From contig JAHFDA010000028.1 of the NCBI GenBank assembly GCA_023249225.1, positions 1 through 35,334 on the forward strand: a DNA stretch of 35,334 nt. Direction: 5' to 3'. Source of the stretch: a bacterium (GTDB lineage Bacteria; Margulisbacteria; Marinamargulisbacteria; JAHFDA01). The translations under genes were made by a program, and so were the position numbers. Shown here piece after piece: positions 1 through 8,707 of this stretch; the stretch's first letter is position 1, and each line of letters begins with the position of its first letter. The notes under the pieces were generated by a model. That model had not been told where the DNA came from. It saw nothing but the letters and a program-made list of their open reading frames with translations, and did no database searches.

Positions 1-1133
1 GCCCGTGTTTGCAGAGGATAACGCACCGTACCCACTGCATAGTCGGTCTGCATATAGGCTTGATCTCCAATCAGCTTGCGCAGCACTGATCGCAGAGGGA
101 TGTACTCGCCAAAGGGCACCAGCCTTGACTTGGTGTAAGAGGCCACTGGCCCTTCGTTCGAAAACAGTACGGCCCCGTTAAAATAAGACTCTCCCGGACC
201 ACGCAACGGTAAACCCAAAACGACTTCGGTCTCACGTCCTTCGAGGGCACTGCGCAATCCGTATACAAACGAAGGCCGGTCGAGCATAAAAGCGGGAATC
301 ACCGTTTCGGGCCACAGCGCCACATCCACGTCACGCGGCAAGGCACGCGTGGCTGACAGGTAAAAATCCTGCATGGCCTGAAAACTGTTGGCCGAAAGCT
401 TAAGGCTCTGGGCAAAATTTCCTTGCAACAGGGCCACGCGCTTATGTTGCAAAGGATGGTCTGGCGGAATGATTAACAGCGTAGGAAAAACCAGGCGTCC
501 ATATAAGCACAGGCAAAAAATCACCGCCAGGAAAGCATTGAAACCAAAGATGACAGGCACATACCTACGTTCATACAGCGCCCGCAGCAAGGCATAGCCT
601 GCGCCACACAGGTTCATGTATAAAAGACCAAAACCCCAATACCCCAGGTAACGGGCATTTAATGCAAAAAAGCTAAAGTCAATCAGGGGTAACCACGGGG
701 CGCCGTACGTGGCCGCCCAAGGCCCCTGCGCGCGCAAGACATCCCCCATGACAAAGACAAGCGCAAAGTAAAAAAAACGCCAGGGATATTTTAAGGGCCA
801 GCGGGTATAGACAAAAAATGCCAGTACCCAAAAAAAACTTTGAATCAACGCCGCGCCCAGCCACGCCACCTGGGCATAAGCTGGGCCCACATACACCGTC
901 ACCGTCCGTAACCAGAACCAAACCCAAAGTTGCACGGTCAGCGCAAACGGAATACCCACCCGCCACCACAAGCCTTTTTTTTCATGGCCAGGATCCAAAG
1001 CCCAAAACAAGCACAGCATCGCCACCGGGCTTAAGTACCATGCGCCGATGGGAGGAAAAGACAAGCCCAGCAGAAGGGCCGCGATGAAGGCCAGAATTGA
1101 GTCGGCGTATCGGCGGGTCGGTGCAGGGATCAT
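1..1133 (-). CDS. lnt: apolipoprotein N-acyltransferase Lnt (3' end outside window)
   Basis: Lnt transfers a third acyl chain from phospholipid to the N-terminal cysteine of lipoproteins in the inner membrane. I translated 377 residues from the ATG at 1133-1131; the C-terminus lies beyond base 1. About the first 215 residues are hydrophobic with several membrane segments, followed by a nitrilase-like domain. The catalytic glutamate is visible in WPETVIP (E276) and the catalytic lysine in YTKSRLVPFGEYIPLR (K335, with E343). The nucleophilic cysteine would fall in the missing part. The start overlaps the stop of the lipoprotein gene in an ATGA, so it is translationally coupled as the last visible gene of the operon. 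Family identity is secure; only completeness cannot be judged. Confidence 0.95.
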   Translation of the reverse strand, partial: MIPAPTRRYADSILAFIAALLLGLSFPPIGAWYLSPVAMLCLFWALDPGHEKKGLWWRVGIPFALTVQLWVWFWLRTVTVYVGPAYAQVAWLGAALIQSFFWVLAFFVYTRWPLKYPWRFFYFALVFVMGDVLRAQGPWAATYGAPWLPLIDFSFFALNARYLGYWGFGLLYMNLCGAGYALLRALYERRYVPVIFGFNAFLAVIFCLCLYGRLVFPTLLIIPPDHPLQHKRVALLQGNFAQSLKLSANSFQAMQDFYLSATRALPRDVDVALWPETVIPAFMLDRPSFVYGLRSALEGRETEVVLGLPLRGPGESYFNGAVLFSNEGPVASYTKSRLVPFGEYIPLRSVLRKLIGDQAYMQTDYAVGTVRYPLQTR

Positions 1134-1849
1134 TCGACCCGCGCAATCCAACTGGTAATGTCAAAAGATCCATGCGAACCCGCATAAGCGTCCCCTGCCT
1201 CGGAGCCGCGGTTATCGGCGGCAGCCGTATTTTCGACGTACACGCTGCCATCGGTGAGGTCGCTTAAAATCCGGCTGTCCGATACGGTTAAAATTTTAAA
1301 GTAGATCCGCGCGCCCTGGGCATAGGCCACCGAAAACTGGGACAGCGGAATATGGCAGCGCAGCTGGGTCGTGCCAGGCATATAGGGCGCTTCGATATTG
1401 TTTGGGATCGTGGGGCTATAGATCGTATTTTGCGTCACCGTATCCGGAAAGCTTGCCAGCCCACTTTTAATCAAATAAGTGCTGGCCCCGGAATTGCTCG
1501 ATTTGTCAGTGATGTCAAACAGGATCACGTCTGACCAGGTGTCAAAATATTCACGATAATAAGCGTTAATGGTGGTCGGATCAGGGCCAAATTCCTTAAG
1601 CTTGGACTCGTCAAAATCGCCCTCGCCAGGTGCCACAAAGTAGTCTCCCAACGCGGGCACGGCGATATCGGTAGAGCTGCCGCTGATGACCACATAGTAA
1701 CGGTTACCGTTTTGAATTTCGGAGGATACATTGACCGTAAACACCAGATCGTTGCCGGCCAGTTGCAACGAGGTCACGGTGCGGGCGCAACCACACAAGC
1801 TTAATAAGGCTCCACATGCCAGGCATAAAATCAAGTATATATTTCTCAT
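1130..1849 (-). CDS. putative outer-membrane lipoprotein between lptD and lnt
   Basis: A 239-residue protein with a lipoprotein signal: a hydrophobic segment to about residue 18, then LCGC, with the modified cysteine predicted at C21. There is no aspartate at +2 (the residue is Ala), so under the E. coli rule it would be sent to the outer membrane. The mature part is rich in beta-favouring stretches and aromatic residues (for example NRYYVVISG near the start and IYFKILTV later), suggesting a beta-sandwich. I recognise no family. It overlaps lptD upstream and lnt downstream, each by an ATGA, so its dose is tied to both. Its place suggests a role at the LptD complex, for example as an LptE-like partner, but that is inference from position only. 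Confidence 0.85.
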   Translation of the reverse strand: MRNIYLILCLACGALLSLCGCARTVTSLQLAGNDLVFTVNVSSEIQNGNRYYVVISGSSTDIAVPALGDYFVAPGEGDFDESKLKEFGPDPTTINAYYREYFDTWSDVILFDITDKSSNSGASTYLIKSGLASFPDTVTQNTIYSPTIPNNIEAPYMPGTTQLRCHIPLSQFSVAYAQGARIYFKILTVSDSRILSDLTDGSVYVENTAAADNRGSEAGDAYAGSHGSFDITSWIARVE

Positions 1850-4176
1850 TCTAGCTTGACCGCCTGCCCTAAAAATCCTTCGAGTTTAAGCCCCTGTGTT
1901 TCAGAGTTTGAAAGTCCAAACGGTTGGTCGGGGAAGGCGTTAATTTCATAGAAAAACTTCCATTCCTTACGCAACTCATTCCACGAAAAGCGCAGCTTGC
2001 GGCAGTGCAAGCCTTTTTCAAGCTCCCATGTACGCAGCATAAAGGTCTGGCTGCGGCTGTCATATTCATGCTGCAATTTAAGGGTCACCGCTTCGCCATC
2101 CTGTTCCCAGTGGTCGTCGAAACCGGTCAGGCGAATGCCAATTTCGCTCTGACCGCGCTGCAGTTCGCCAGTCTGTAAGTTGCGGGTATACGAAAAATCC
2201 CAACTGTTGTACTGCAACCAGTGCAAATGCAATTGCGCCACCCAATCGACAAACTGTTTGTTCTCGATGCTGTATTTTACGCGGTTGGTATAGCGCAAGT
2301 CGCCGTGGGGTTGTATCAGGCTCTCGTAGATGATGTCGTCCCATTTCTGCGAAAGCCAGTTAAATCCAGTGACGAGCGACAGCGCCCAACGGTCAGGATT
2401 ATCGTAGTAAAGGCTTGCCTTTTCGTTGAGTCGGTGCGCCTCGCCGCCACGCGTATCCATGTAAAAGGGCGAATTGCCTTCGGAAAAACTGCGCATCCAA
2501 TCGGCCTGATTGCGAAAGACCCCAAACCAAGTCTGACTCATGTTGACCTTTTCGGTCAGCTTAAACAACTGATCCCCCGGTCCGTAGGCCAACTGGTCGT
2601 ATTGCACGTTCCACCCCAGCTGGGTTCCAAGCGGCAGGGTCCAATCCTTCGAAAGTGACGGTGCAAGGCGATAACGCGTGGTGGTGAAGTCACGATTACG
2701 CCCCACGCTCGAAATAAAACGGTTCTCGCGGATCAGACCGGCTTCCATTTCGGCGTTCACCTTAAAAAGACCCAGATCTTTCTCATTCAGGTGCAGGGTG
2801 GCTTTGGGCAGGTGTTCTACAAAATTAAGCGCATCGTCTGACGTCACCTGATCGGCATCGACGTCCACATAACGCTTGTATTCCACCTGTAGACTGGAAT
2901 AAAAAGGGCTCTGATGTTGAAACAAGTACGTGTAATCTAGACGCTGATCATAGGGGACACCGACCAAAACCCGGTTTTTTTCGTACTGCACGTTAAGTTG
3001 TTGACGCACGTTCCAGGTCAGCGGCATGGATCCATTCAGGCGCAGGCTTTGCCGGTCAAGGCCGGTGAGGTTGGGCACATCCAGCTGATACTCGATGCCC
3101 GACTCTGTTCCGGCCGCCGTGCGGCGCACACTGACATTGCTCTGATCAAAGGCGCTTAAAAAATTCTTGTTAAAACTGTAGTTCAGACGCGCGTTGCCTT
3201 CGCGATCCTTGCCACCGGCACCCAAACTATACTGCAGTTGATCTTCGCGGCGTCCGTTGGAAAAAAGCTTTTTGGTCCATTTGGCGTTTAGATTGCTGTC
3301 CCAGTTTTCCTGAGGCGCAAAGCGGTGCTCCAGCACGTAATCGCGGTTATACGCGCCCGTATCCGTTTCGTCCTGATTGTAGACTTGCACACGCCCCTCA
3401 TGGCCCCCATCGATTTGATAGTGGTGATCAACGCCAATGCCCCAGCCTTTTTTTTCGAACCAGTCCAGGCGCAGCAAACCCCAAAACCCGGTATCGTAAT
3501 AATAATCAAAAGAATTTTTGGCATAACTGCCATAGGTTTTGTTATTGCCTATTTCCGGAAACAAATACACCACCTGACGCGACCCCATGTAATAAACGTA
3601 ATAAGGCATATAAAACAGAGGCAGCGCCAAACCAAGGGGTAGGTCATTCTCGACCAGCCACACCGAGCTGGCTTCAATATGGTCGTTGAGATAGTAATAA
3701 AAGGTTCCGGCTGAAAGGTAATAATGCGGCTTGAGATACTCGCAAGTGCTAAAACACCCCTCGCGGCCTTCATATACATTGGCGCTTGATTGCAGCGACT
3801 GCGCCGAAAAATTGGCTACCCCCATAAAGATTTCACTTTCAAGTTCGGCGGTAAAACGGTCCACATTTAATTTGCCGTCCTCTAGATCAAAGCTGAAAAA
3901 CTGGCAATACAGGGGCGTACTGCCGCGCACAATGCGCACATTTCCGCGCCCTTGTACGGCATTGCGCGCCAGATCAAGCTGTACCTCGTCCGCAAACACA
4001 GTGATATCCTCAAACTCAAAGTACACATTTCCGCGGGCTTCTACCCGTTCGTCAGTTTCGATATAACGCAGTGAATCGGCCTTTAATTTGACCGGCAAAG
4101 ACGGCTGGCCACCCTCGTCTGCCCACGCCAGCGACGCCAGCATGCACGCCACCAGGGCCACGCAGCAGCCCCTCAT
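1846..4176 (-). CDS. lptD: LPS-assembly outer membrane protein LptD
   Basis: LptD is the outer-membrane barrel that inserts lipopolysaccharide into the cell surface. The 776-residue product is close to the usual length (E. coli 784). It has a Sec signal peptide (cleavage likely after SLAWA, residue 19), then an OstA/LptA-type beta-jellyroll at about residues 30-135 (LKADSLRYIETDERVEARGN and the following FADEVQLDL region). The pattern LPLGLALPLFYMPYYVYY, typical of the start of the LptD barrel, follows, then a long stretch rich in alternating aromatic residues. Two cysteines (GCFSTC) lie between jellyroll and barrel and could form a disulphide; the E. coli disulphide arrangement is not obviously conserved. 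The start overlaps the stop of the TPR gene (ATGA). Confidence 0.93.
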   Translation of the reverse strand: MRGCCVALVACMLASLAWADEGGQPSLPVKLKADSLRYIETDERVEARGNVYFEFEDITVFADEVQLDLARNAVQGRGNVRIVRGSTPLYCQFFSFDLEDGKLNVDRFTAELESEIFMGVANFSAQSLQSSANVYEGREGCFSTCEYLKPHYYLSAGTFYYYLNDHIEASSVWLVENDLPLGLALPLFYMPYYVYYMGSRQVVYLFPEIGNNKTYGSYAKNSFDYYYDTGFWGLLRLDWFEKKGWGIGVDHHYQIDGGHEGRVQVYNQDETDTGAYNRDYVLEHRFAPQENWDSNLNAKWTKKLFSNGRREDQLQYSLGAGGKDREGNARLNYSFNKNFLSAFDQSNVSVRRTAAGTESGIEYQLDVPNLTGLDRQSLRLNGSMPLTWNVRQQLNVQYEKNRVLVGVPYDQRLDYTYLFQHQSPFYSSLQVEYKRYVDVDADQVTSDDALNFVEHLPKATLHLNEKDLGLFKVNAEMEAGLIRENRFISSVGRNRDFTTTRYRLAPSLSKDWTLPLGTQLGWNVQYDQLAYGPGDQLFKLTEKVNMSQTWFGVFRNQADWMRSFSEGNSPFYMDTRGGEAHRLNEKASLYYDNPDRWALSLVTGFNWLSQKWDDIIYESLIQPHGDLRYTNRVKYSIENKQFVDWVAQLHLHWLQYNSWDFSYTRNLQTGELQRGQSEIGIRLTGFDDHWEQDGEAVTLKLQHEYDSRSQTFMLRTWELEKGLHCRKLRFSWNELRKEWKFFYEINAFPDQPFGLSNSETQGLKLEGFLGQAVKLE

Positions 4177-6575
4177 GAAGCAGCAGGGTGAAAAGGTGTA
4201 ATCAGCGAATCATGATACCGTGCGTAAGACACGGCACGCAGGCGCCGATACGAAAGTTCCGAAAGCAGGTAAGTCTGCAGATGCTGCTGCCACATGTCCG
4301 TGGCAGCAGACACTTTTCCAAGGGCATACAGCACGTCACCCAAATTCAAACTACTGATCGACAGGCGCCGCTCCTGCACCAACACATGCTGAAATTGTTG
4401 CGCCGCATCTTTGTATTCTGCTTTTTGAAGATGCATCAAACCCTTAAGATGCCACAAGGCCGGCAGACGCGGATTGAGGTGCTGGGCTTTTTGCCAGTGT
4501 TCTTCGGCACCCTCACGGTCATCACGCAGCAGGCATAGGGTGGTCCAGTTGACCTGTACCGCTGTCAGACCGGGGTCAAGATTTTGGGCCAAGACCAGCT
4601 CTTCTTCGGCGGCTTTCCACTGGCCCGAAAAAATATGCACCACCGCGCGGTCATTGTGCGGATTTGCCAGCGAAGGCGACAAGGTGTACTTGTGCTTTTT
4701 AACCCACTGTTCTACTTCGGAATTGCGCACATAGACCGGCAACAGCAGGGGAACATCCAGCGCCACTTTGACCGGAACCGCAATTTTTCCGCGCAAATGC
4801 ACCATGGTGGTGGAACCCATCGCTTCAATGCGCTTGGCCAGCCCCGGAAAATTTAAGTCAAGCTGTTGCAGGTTTTTATAGGTATCAATGGCCCCGTCCA
4901 AGTCGCCTACCAGCTCTTGCAAGGTTCCCAGTTCAAAAAGCGTGTGTTTGGGGTCGATGTCGGCCAAGGCACGTAACTGCCGCAACCCCAGGTCGTAACG
5001 CCCCAACTCCTTAAAACAACGCGCCAGTAAAAACCGCGCACTGACATCGGGCGAACCGGCTTGTTGAATGGCTTCGGCCGCATCGCTCACCCGGCCCATG
5101 TCGTAATATAACTGCGCACGCGCAAATCCGCTTCCAGCGTCTTGCCCCAAAACATCGAGCTGGTTTTTCCAGTGCTGCGCCAGGTTTTCACGCACCCTGG
5201 TATGTACCTGTGTGTCAGCCGGCAGGATCGCATTGGCCTTGGCCAGCAGATCAAGGGCCTCGACCAGCTGTCCATGAGTCCGTTTAAGCATGGCCTCCCA
5301 GTAATGATCGTACCCCTTGGCTTCGGGCATCTGTTTTAAGCGTGCAATCCAAATTTCGGCCTGCTCATGGTGCCCCAAGTGGAGGGCAAGCTCAATGCCC
5401 AGCATCCACAGCGGCGCGGGAGGCTGACCTGATTTAAAGAGCGGTTCGAGACGCAGCAAAAGGGCGGGCTGGTCATCGGGACTATGCTGGATCAAAGCGC
5501 GGTAAGCGGTGGCCGCTTCGTCGACCCGTTGTTCTTCAAGGCATAGATCCCCCAGAATACGCAGCGCCAGCACCTGACCGGGATGCGCTTCTAAAACAGC
5601 GTGCAGACTGCGTAAAACCTTGTCACGGTAATGCGGTCGATCCTGCTGCAACAGGCGTTGTAGTCTTTCAAGGGCCGGACTGTACTGCTTCAGGCGTACT
5701 TCGAGCAAAGCCAGTTCGTACAAGGCCGCTGGAAAATCTGGAAAATGCTCCAGGATACGCCGCAGTTCTGCCACCCGATCATCGAGCACCACGTTGTCAA
5801 GCTTGAGCTGCTGGCGCACCAGTTCAACCGCCTTGTCGGGCTGCACGGTATTGACGTATACCTGTGAAAGCTGCCGCAAACCCTCGCCAAAGGCTGGAAA
5901 TTTTTTTAAGACCACTTCCCATTGATCGCGCAACCACTCGAGACTGGCCGGAAACTGCGCAATCATGCGCTGACTGGCCCGCGCTAAAGCGTCTAAATCT
6001 TGAATCTGAAGGTAAATTTCAAATAAATTTTTAAGATGCGAGACCTCGGCTTGCGCATCATAGGCCCGTTCAAAAAGCTGGGCCGCCTTGGGCCATTCAC
6101 GCTCGCGAAAATAAGCTTTGGCCATAAACACCAGCATCGGCACATCGGCCCGCGTCAAGTCGCTGACGTTGTCGAGCACCTTGAGCACATCGGCACCCCG
6201 GCCTAGCTTATAATAAAAACGGCTTAACTTCTGGGCCGCATCAAGGCGATTGGGATCAAGCTCCAGAATATCTTCCAGCTCCATGACCGCCTGCTCGTGC
6301 TCGCCGTAAAACTGATAGAGATCCGCCAGCGCCATACGCACCGACAGGTTATATGGGTTGTGATACGCGGCCCGTTCAAAGCGCAGCAGCATATCCACAT
6401 AACGACGCGCATTAATCTTGACCAACTGGATCGCCGCCACTGCCGCCTCACCATAGCGCTGGTGCTGCATATACACCTGTACCAGCTGTTCCCAAAGAGT
6501 CACGTTGCGCGAGTTACGCTCGAGGCTTTTGCGCAAATGTAAAATACGTGGCGATTCTTGCAAAGTTTGCACCAT
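4173..6575 (-). CDS. large tetratricopeptide-repeat protein in the Lpt operon
   Basis: An 800-residue, almost wholly helical protein built of degenerate TPR units: repeated pairs such as ALADLYQFYGEHEQAVMELE followed by ILELDPNRLDAAQKLSRFYY, and further copies towards the C-terminus (residues about 640-770). No signal peptide or membrane segment is apparent, so it is probably cytoplasmic or membrane-peripheral. TPR proteins usually act as scaffolds. Between an LptF/G-type permease and lptD it may organise envelope assembly, in the way YciM/LapB-type TPR proteins regulate LPS in enterobacteria, but it is longer than LapB and I do not claim orthology. The ATG at 6575 is preceded by GAGTAGG, a usable ribosome site. 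It starts 12 nt after the permease stop codon. Confidence 0.85.
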   Translation of the reverse strand: MVQTLQESPRILHLRKSLERNSRNVTLWEQLVQVYMQHQRYGEAAVAAIQLVKINARRYVDMLLRFERAAYHNPYNLSVRMALADLYQFYGEHEQAVMELEDILELDPNRLDAAQKLSRFYYKLGRGADVLKVLDNVSDLTRADVPMLVFMAKAYFREREWPKAAQLFERAYDAQAEVSHLKNLFEIYLQIQDLDALARASQRMIAQFPASLEWLRDQWEVVLKKFPAFGEGLRQLSQVYVNTVQPDKAVELVRQQLKLDNVVLDDRVAELRRILEHFPDFPAALYELALLEVRLKQYSPALERLQRLLQQDRPHYRDKVLRSLHAVLEAHPGQVLALRILGDLCLEEQRVDEAATAYRALIQHSPDDQPALLLRLEPLFKSGQPPAPLWMLGIELALHLGHHEQAEIWIARLKQMPEAKGYDHYWEAMLKRTHGQLVEALDLLAKANAILPADTQVHTRVRENLAQHWKNQLDVLGQDAGSGFARAQLYYDMGRVSDAAEAIQQAGSPDVSARFLLARCFKELGRYDLGLRQLRALADIDPKHTLFELGTLQELVGDLDGAIDTYKNLQQLDLNFPGLAKRIEAMGSTTMVHLRGKIAVPVKVALDVPLLLPVYVRNSEVEQWVKKHKYTLSPSLANPHNDRAVVHIFSGQWKAAEEELVLAQNLDPGLTAVQVNWTTLCLLRDDREGAEEHWQKAQHLNPRLPALWHLKGLMHLQKAEYKDAAQQFQHVLVQERRLSISSLNLGDVLYALGKVSAATDMWQQHLQTYLLSELSYRRLRAVSYARYHDSLITPFHPAAS

Positions 6576-6587
6576 GGGTACCTACTC

Positions 6588-7682
6588 TTATTTAAACAGG
6601 GATTGCCGCAGCAAGACCACCCCGCCCACAATAAGATAGAGCAAGTTGGGCAGCCAGGCAGCCAAAAAGGGGTGCATCAGCCCCCCGCGGCCCAACGAAC
6701 GGCACACGGCCGTCAGGAAAAAGAAAAAACCAACCAGCAGCACCGCCACAATGACGCTGACGATCACCCCCCACCAGTCGCGGCCGCTCCATACAAACAA
6801 AAGACAGCAGGCCGCACCCACCACGCCAAACACAAAACTCGAAACTGGCACCGACTGCTTCATAAAGAGATCCACAAAAAGATCCTTGGTATTGGCTCCG
6901 CCGCGCGCCATGACATCGATCTTTTGTTTGAGTTCGAAGGTGGTCATTTCGATGGGCGTCTTCTGCTGGTCATAAAAACTGCGCACTTCGCGGTCGACAT
7001 GCAATTGCAGCGACTCAAACCGGGCCTCGTAATCAATGAGACCGTCCTCGTTGTACTTATGAATAATACCTTCGTAAAGTGTCCAGGTTTTTTCGTTCCA
7101 GCTGGCGCGTTTCGCCAGAATCACACGCGGAAAAGCACCCGTCAGTTCGTAAACCATAATGTCTTCCATCATGGCTTTGGCACTGTCGACACGCTTGATA
7201 AAAAAGAAACGTCCACCCTCGTCTTTAAAAAAAATTTCTTCCATGATCGTGGGTGGCGGAGACTTCATAATGACCGTACGAATCAGATTGTTGCTGACAT
7301 GATTGGTCCACGGCACCAGTTTTTCATTGTTTAAAAAGGCAAAACCGCTGGCCACCACCCCGCATGCCAGCATCGGAAGCATGAGCCGACCAAGGGGTAT
7401 GCCACTGGCACGCAGCACCGTCAGTTCGTTATCCTTGGCCATGCGCACCAGAAAAAGCATGCATGCAAACAAAAAAGCCATCGGAAAAAAGATCACCAGA
7501 ATCACTGGAATTTTAAAAATAAGTAATCGAACCACTGCCCATAAGGGTGCCCCGTGATTGACAAACATATCCACCAGCGTAAACAAAAAATCCATCATCC
7601 CAATGATGATGAACCCCGCCACGGCCAGAATAAAGGGCCCCAGCACCTCCCGGATCGCATAGCGATCCAGAATTTTCAGCAT
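6588..7682 (-). CDS. lptG: LPS export permease of the LptF/LptG (YjgP/YjgQ) family, LptG-like
   Basis: An inner-membrane subunit of the LptB2FG transporter that extracts LPS and feeds it to LptC/LptA. The N-terminus (ILDRYAIREVLGPF) and the segment FFPMAFLFACMLF followed by NELTVLRASG are family hallmarks; FFPMA and RASG look more like LptG than LptF. It has about 364 residues with three membrane segments in the first ~115 residues, a periplasmic beta-jellyroll in the middle (~130-270) and three more helices at the end: the standard layout. The frame stays open upstream to 7856 through rpsU, but the ATG at 7682 gives the canonical N-terminus, 4 nt after the rpsU stop and behind AAAGG. Only one permease is present here; its partner must lie elsewhere. 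Confidence 0.9.
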   Translation of the reverse strand: MLKILDRYAIREVLGPFILAVAGFIIIGMMDFLFTLVDMFVNHGAPLWAVVRLLIFKIPVILVIFFPMAFLFACMLFLVRMAKDNELTVLRASGIPLGRLMLPMLACGVVASGFAFLNNEKLVPWTNHVSNNLIRTVIMKSPPPTIMEEIFFKDEGGRFFFIKRVDSAKAMMEDIMVYELTGAFPRVILAKRASWNEKTWTLYEGIIHKYNEDGLIDYEARFESLQLHVDREVRSFYDQQKTPIEMTTFELKQKIDVMARGGANTKDLFVDLFMKQSVPVSSFVFGVVGAACCLLFVWSGRDWWGVIVSVIVAVLLVGFFFFLTAVCRSLGRGGLMHPFLAAWLPNLLYLIVGGVVLLRQSLFK

Positions 7683-7686
7683 GCCT

Positions 7687-7881
7687 TTACCATTCTTCCT
7701 GTTGCTGTCTGCGACTGCGTATACGAGCCTTCTTTTCGCGCTCTTTACGCGCGTCAGTGGGCTTGATATAAAATTCGTGGCGGCGCAAATCATCCAAGGT
7801 GCCTTCGTCTTTAAGCTGCCGCTTAAACCGACGCAAGGCCTTATCGATGGACTCATCTGACCGTCGTTCTACCTCGGCCAT
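7687..7881 (-). CDS. rpsU: 30S ribosomal protein bS21
   Basis: A small basic protein of the 30S subunit, near the anti-Shine-Dalgarno end of 16S rRNA. The 64-residue product begins MAEVERRSDESIDKALRRFK and ends in a lysine/arginine-rich helix with the expected YIKPTDARKERE-type core, normal for bS21. The frame is open to an ATG at 7914, but that codon lies inside the leader hairpin. The ATG at 7881 is preceded by AGGAGG with a 7-nt spacer, the best ribosome site in this operon, so it is the chosen start. It is the promoter-proximal gene of the Lpt/Lnt operon. Confidence 0.95.
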   Translation of the reverse strand: MAEVERRSDESIDKALRRFKRQLKDEGTLDDLRRHEFYIKPTDARKEREKKARIRSRRQQQEEW

Positions 7882-7901
7882 GTCAAAACCTCCTCGCACG
7901 G

Positions 7902-7928
7902 GTTCCGCCGCCATGCCGCGGCGTGAAC
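7902..7928 (-). promoter_or_regulatory. stem-loop in the rpsU leader
   Basis: The arms CGCCGC (7906-7911) and GCGGCG (7918-7923) pair perfectly around a 6-nt loop. GTTC (7902-7905) and GAAC (7925-7928) extend the stem to 10 bp with one bulged base at 7924. It lies in the predicted 5' untranslated region, about 10 nt before the AGGAGG of rpsU, and has no T-run behind it, so it is not a normal terminator. A leader hairpin this close to the ribosome site could control rpsU and the downstream lpt genes; that role is inferred. Confidence 0.55.
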
Positions 7929-7962
7929 TGTTTCAATTTTACTATTTACTGCGTACGACCTG

Positions 7963-7991
7963 ATTGTATCTAATTAAAGTAATCTGGTTAA
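7963..7991 (-). promoter_or_regulatory. promoter of the rpsU-lpt-lnt operon
   Basis: On the minus strand, TTAACC (7991-7986) and TACAAT (7968-7963) are separated by exactly 17 nt, matching the sigma-70 boxes at 4/6 and 5/6 positions. Transcription would begin around 7956 and give a leader of about 75 nt with the stem-loop at 7902-7928. It sits in the 119-bp gap behind holB. Confidence 0.6.
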
Positions 7992-8000
7992 GCGCAAAGT

Positions 8001-8699
8001 TTAGCAATCCGTCTTGCCAAGCAAGAGTGCCTCCAGTGCCAGGCGCAGTTGAATAGGCCGTGTCAGTTGGGCCTGCAGTCCAAGCACTTGATCCATGCGG
8101 GCAATCAAAGGTGCTAATCCGTCAGAATCCTGCCCCAACCGATACAAGGCACAACGTAGAAATTGCAAATAGGCCCCCAGAAAACTTTCGGTTTCAGCCG
8201 GACTCTCGGCCAGTACCTTGGTCAGCATCAAGGCGTCTGAAAGCGGCAGATCAGGCCGCCATGGAAAAGCTTCCGGCACCTGTGGGTCGGTGACCTTGTG
8301 AGGCGCCTTAAGCACCACGGATCGGGAACGCAGCGTAGGCAATACGTGATCTGGACGGCTGCTGGTCAAAAGAAACCAAATGCCAGGCACGGGTTCTTCG
8401 AGTAGCTTTAAAAGCGCATTGCCGGCCTCGGGTGTAAGCGTTTCGGCCGAGGCCAGCCACACCCACTGGTGCGTACCCTGGGGCGGCGTGCTGGCGCATA
8501 ACTGAATTAGCTCGCGTACTTGCTCAATTTTGGTGCTGTGCCCTTCGGGTGCCAGGCGCAGCGCCACATGCTGCCCGGGCACTTGCGCTTTGATAAAGTC
8601 TTCGTGTGCCTGGGCCCAGGCCGCTTCAGCTTCTGGACGGTCAACCGCCACTAACGTAACCATAAAGCGCGCATGGAACGCCAAAGGGGCAAATGACAT
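8001..8699 (-). CDS. holB: DNA polymerase III delta-prime-like clamp loader subunit, shortened
   Basis: The product resembles the AAA+ clamp-loader delta' subunit, which helps load the sliding clamp. It contains NALLKLLEEP (about residue 94) followed by the LPTLRSRS segment that carries the sensor/arginine-finger serine-arginine pair, and a helical C-terminus. At 232 residues it is about 100 shorter than E. coli delta' (334). The N-terminal part with the P-loop lysine and zinc module is absent or unrecognisable; the sequence begins near the DxDIHI-like region. Delta' need not hydrolyse ATP, so loss of the P-loop is tolerable. The ATG at 8699 lies 8 nt behind a perfect TATAAT, suggesting a leaderless mRNA; no Shine-Dalgarno is seen. 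Confidence 0.75.
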   Translation of the reverse strand: MSFAPLAFHARFMVTLVAVDRPEAEAAWAQAHEDFIKAQVPGQHVALRLAPEGHSTKIEQVRELIQLCASTPPQGTHQWVWLASAETLTPEAGNALLKLLEEPVPGIWFLLTSSRPDHVLPTLRSRSVVLKAPHKVTDPQVPEAFPWRPDLPLSDALMLTKVLAESPAETESFLGAYLQFLRCALYRLGQDSDGLAPLIARMDQVLGLQAQLTRPIQLRLALEALLLGKTDC

Positions 8700-8707
8700 C
8701 GCTAGGG

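Noticed and set aside
6558-7334. A 258-codon open frame on the plus strand across the permease gene
   Set aside because: It is antisense to the LptG-like gene; its product is a low-complexity His/Lys/Gln-rich sequence with no motif, and the minus-strand frame has the family hallmarks.
7683-7856. An N-terminal extension of the LptG-like frame through rpsU
   Set aside because: The added residues are rpsU read in another frame; the ATG at 7682 gives the canonical LptF/G start.
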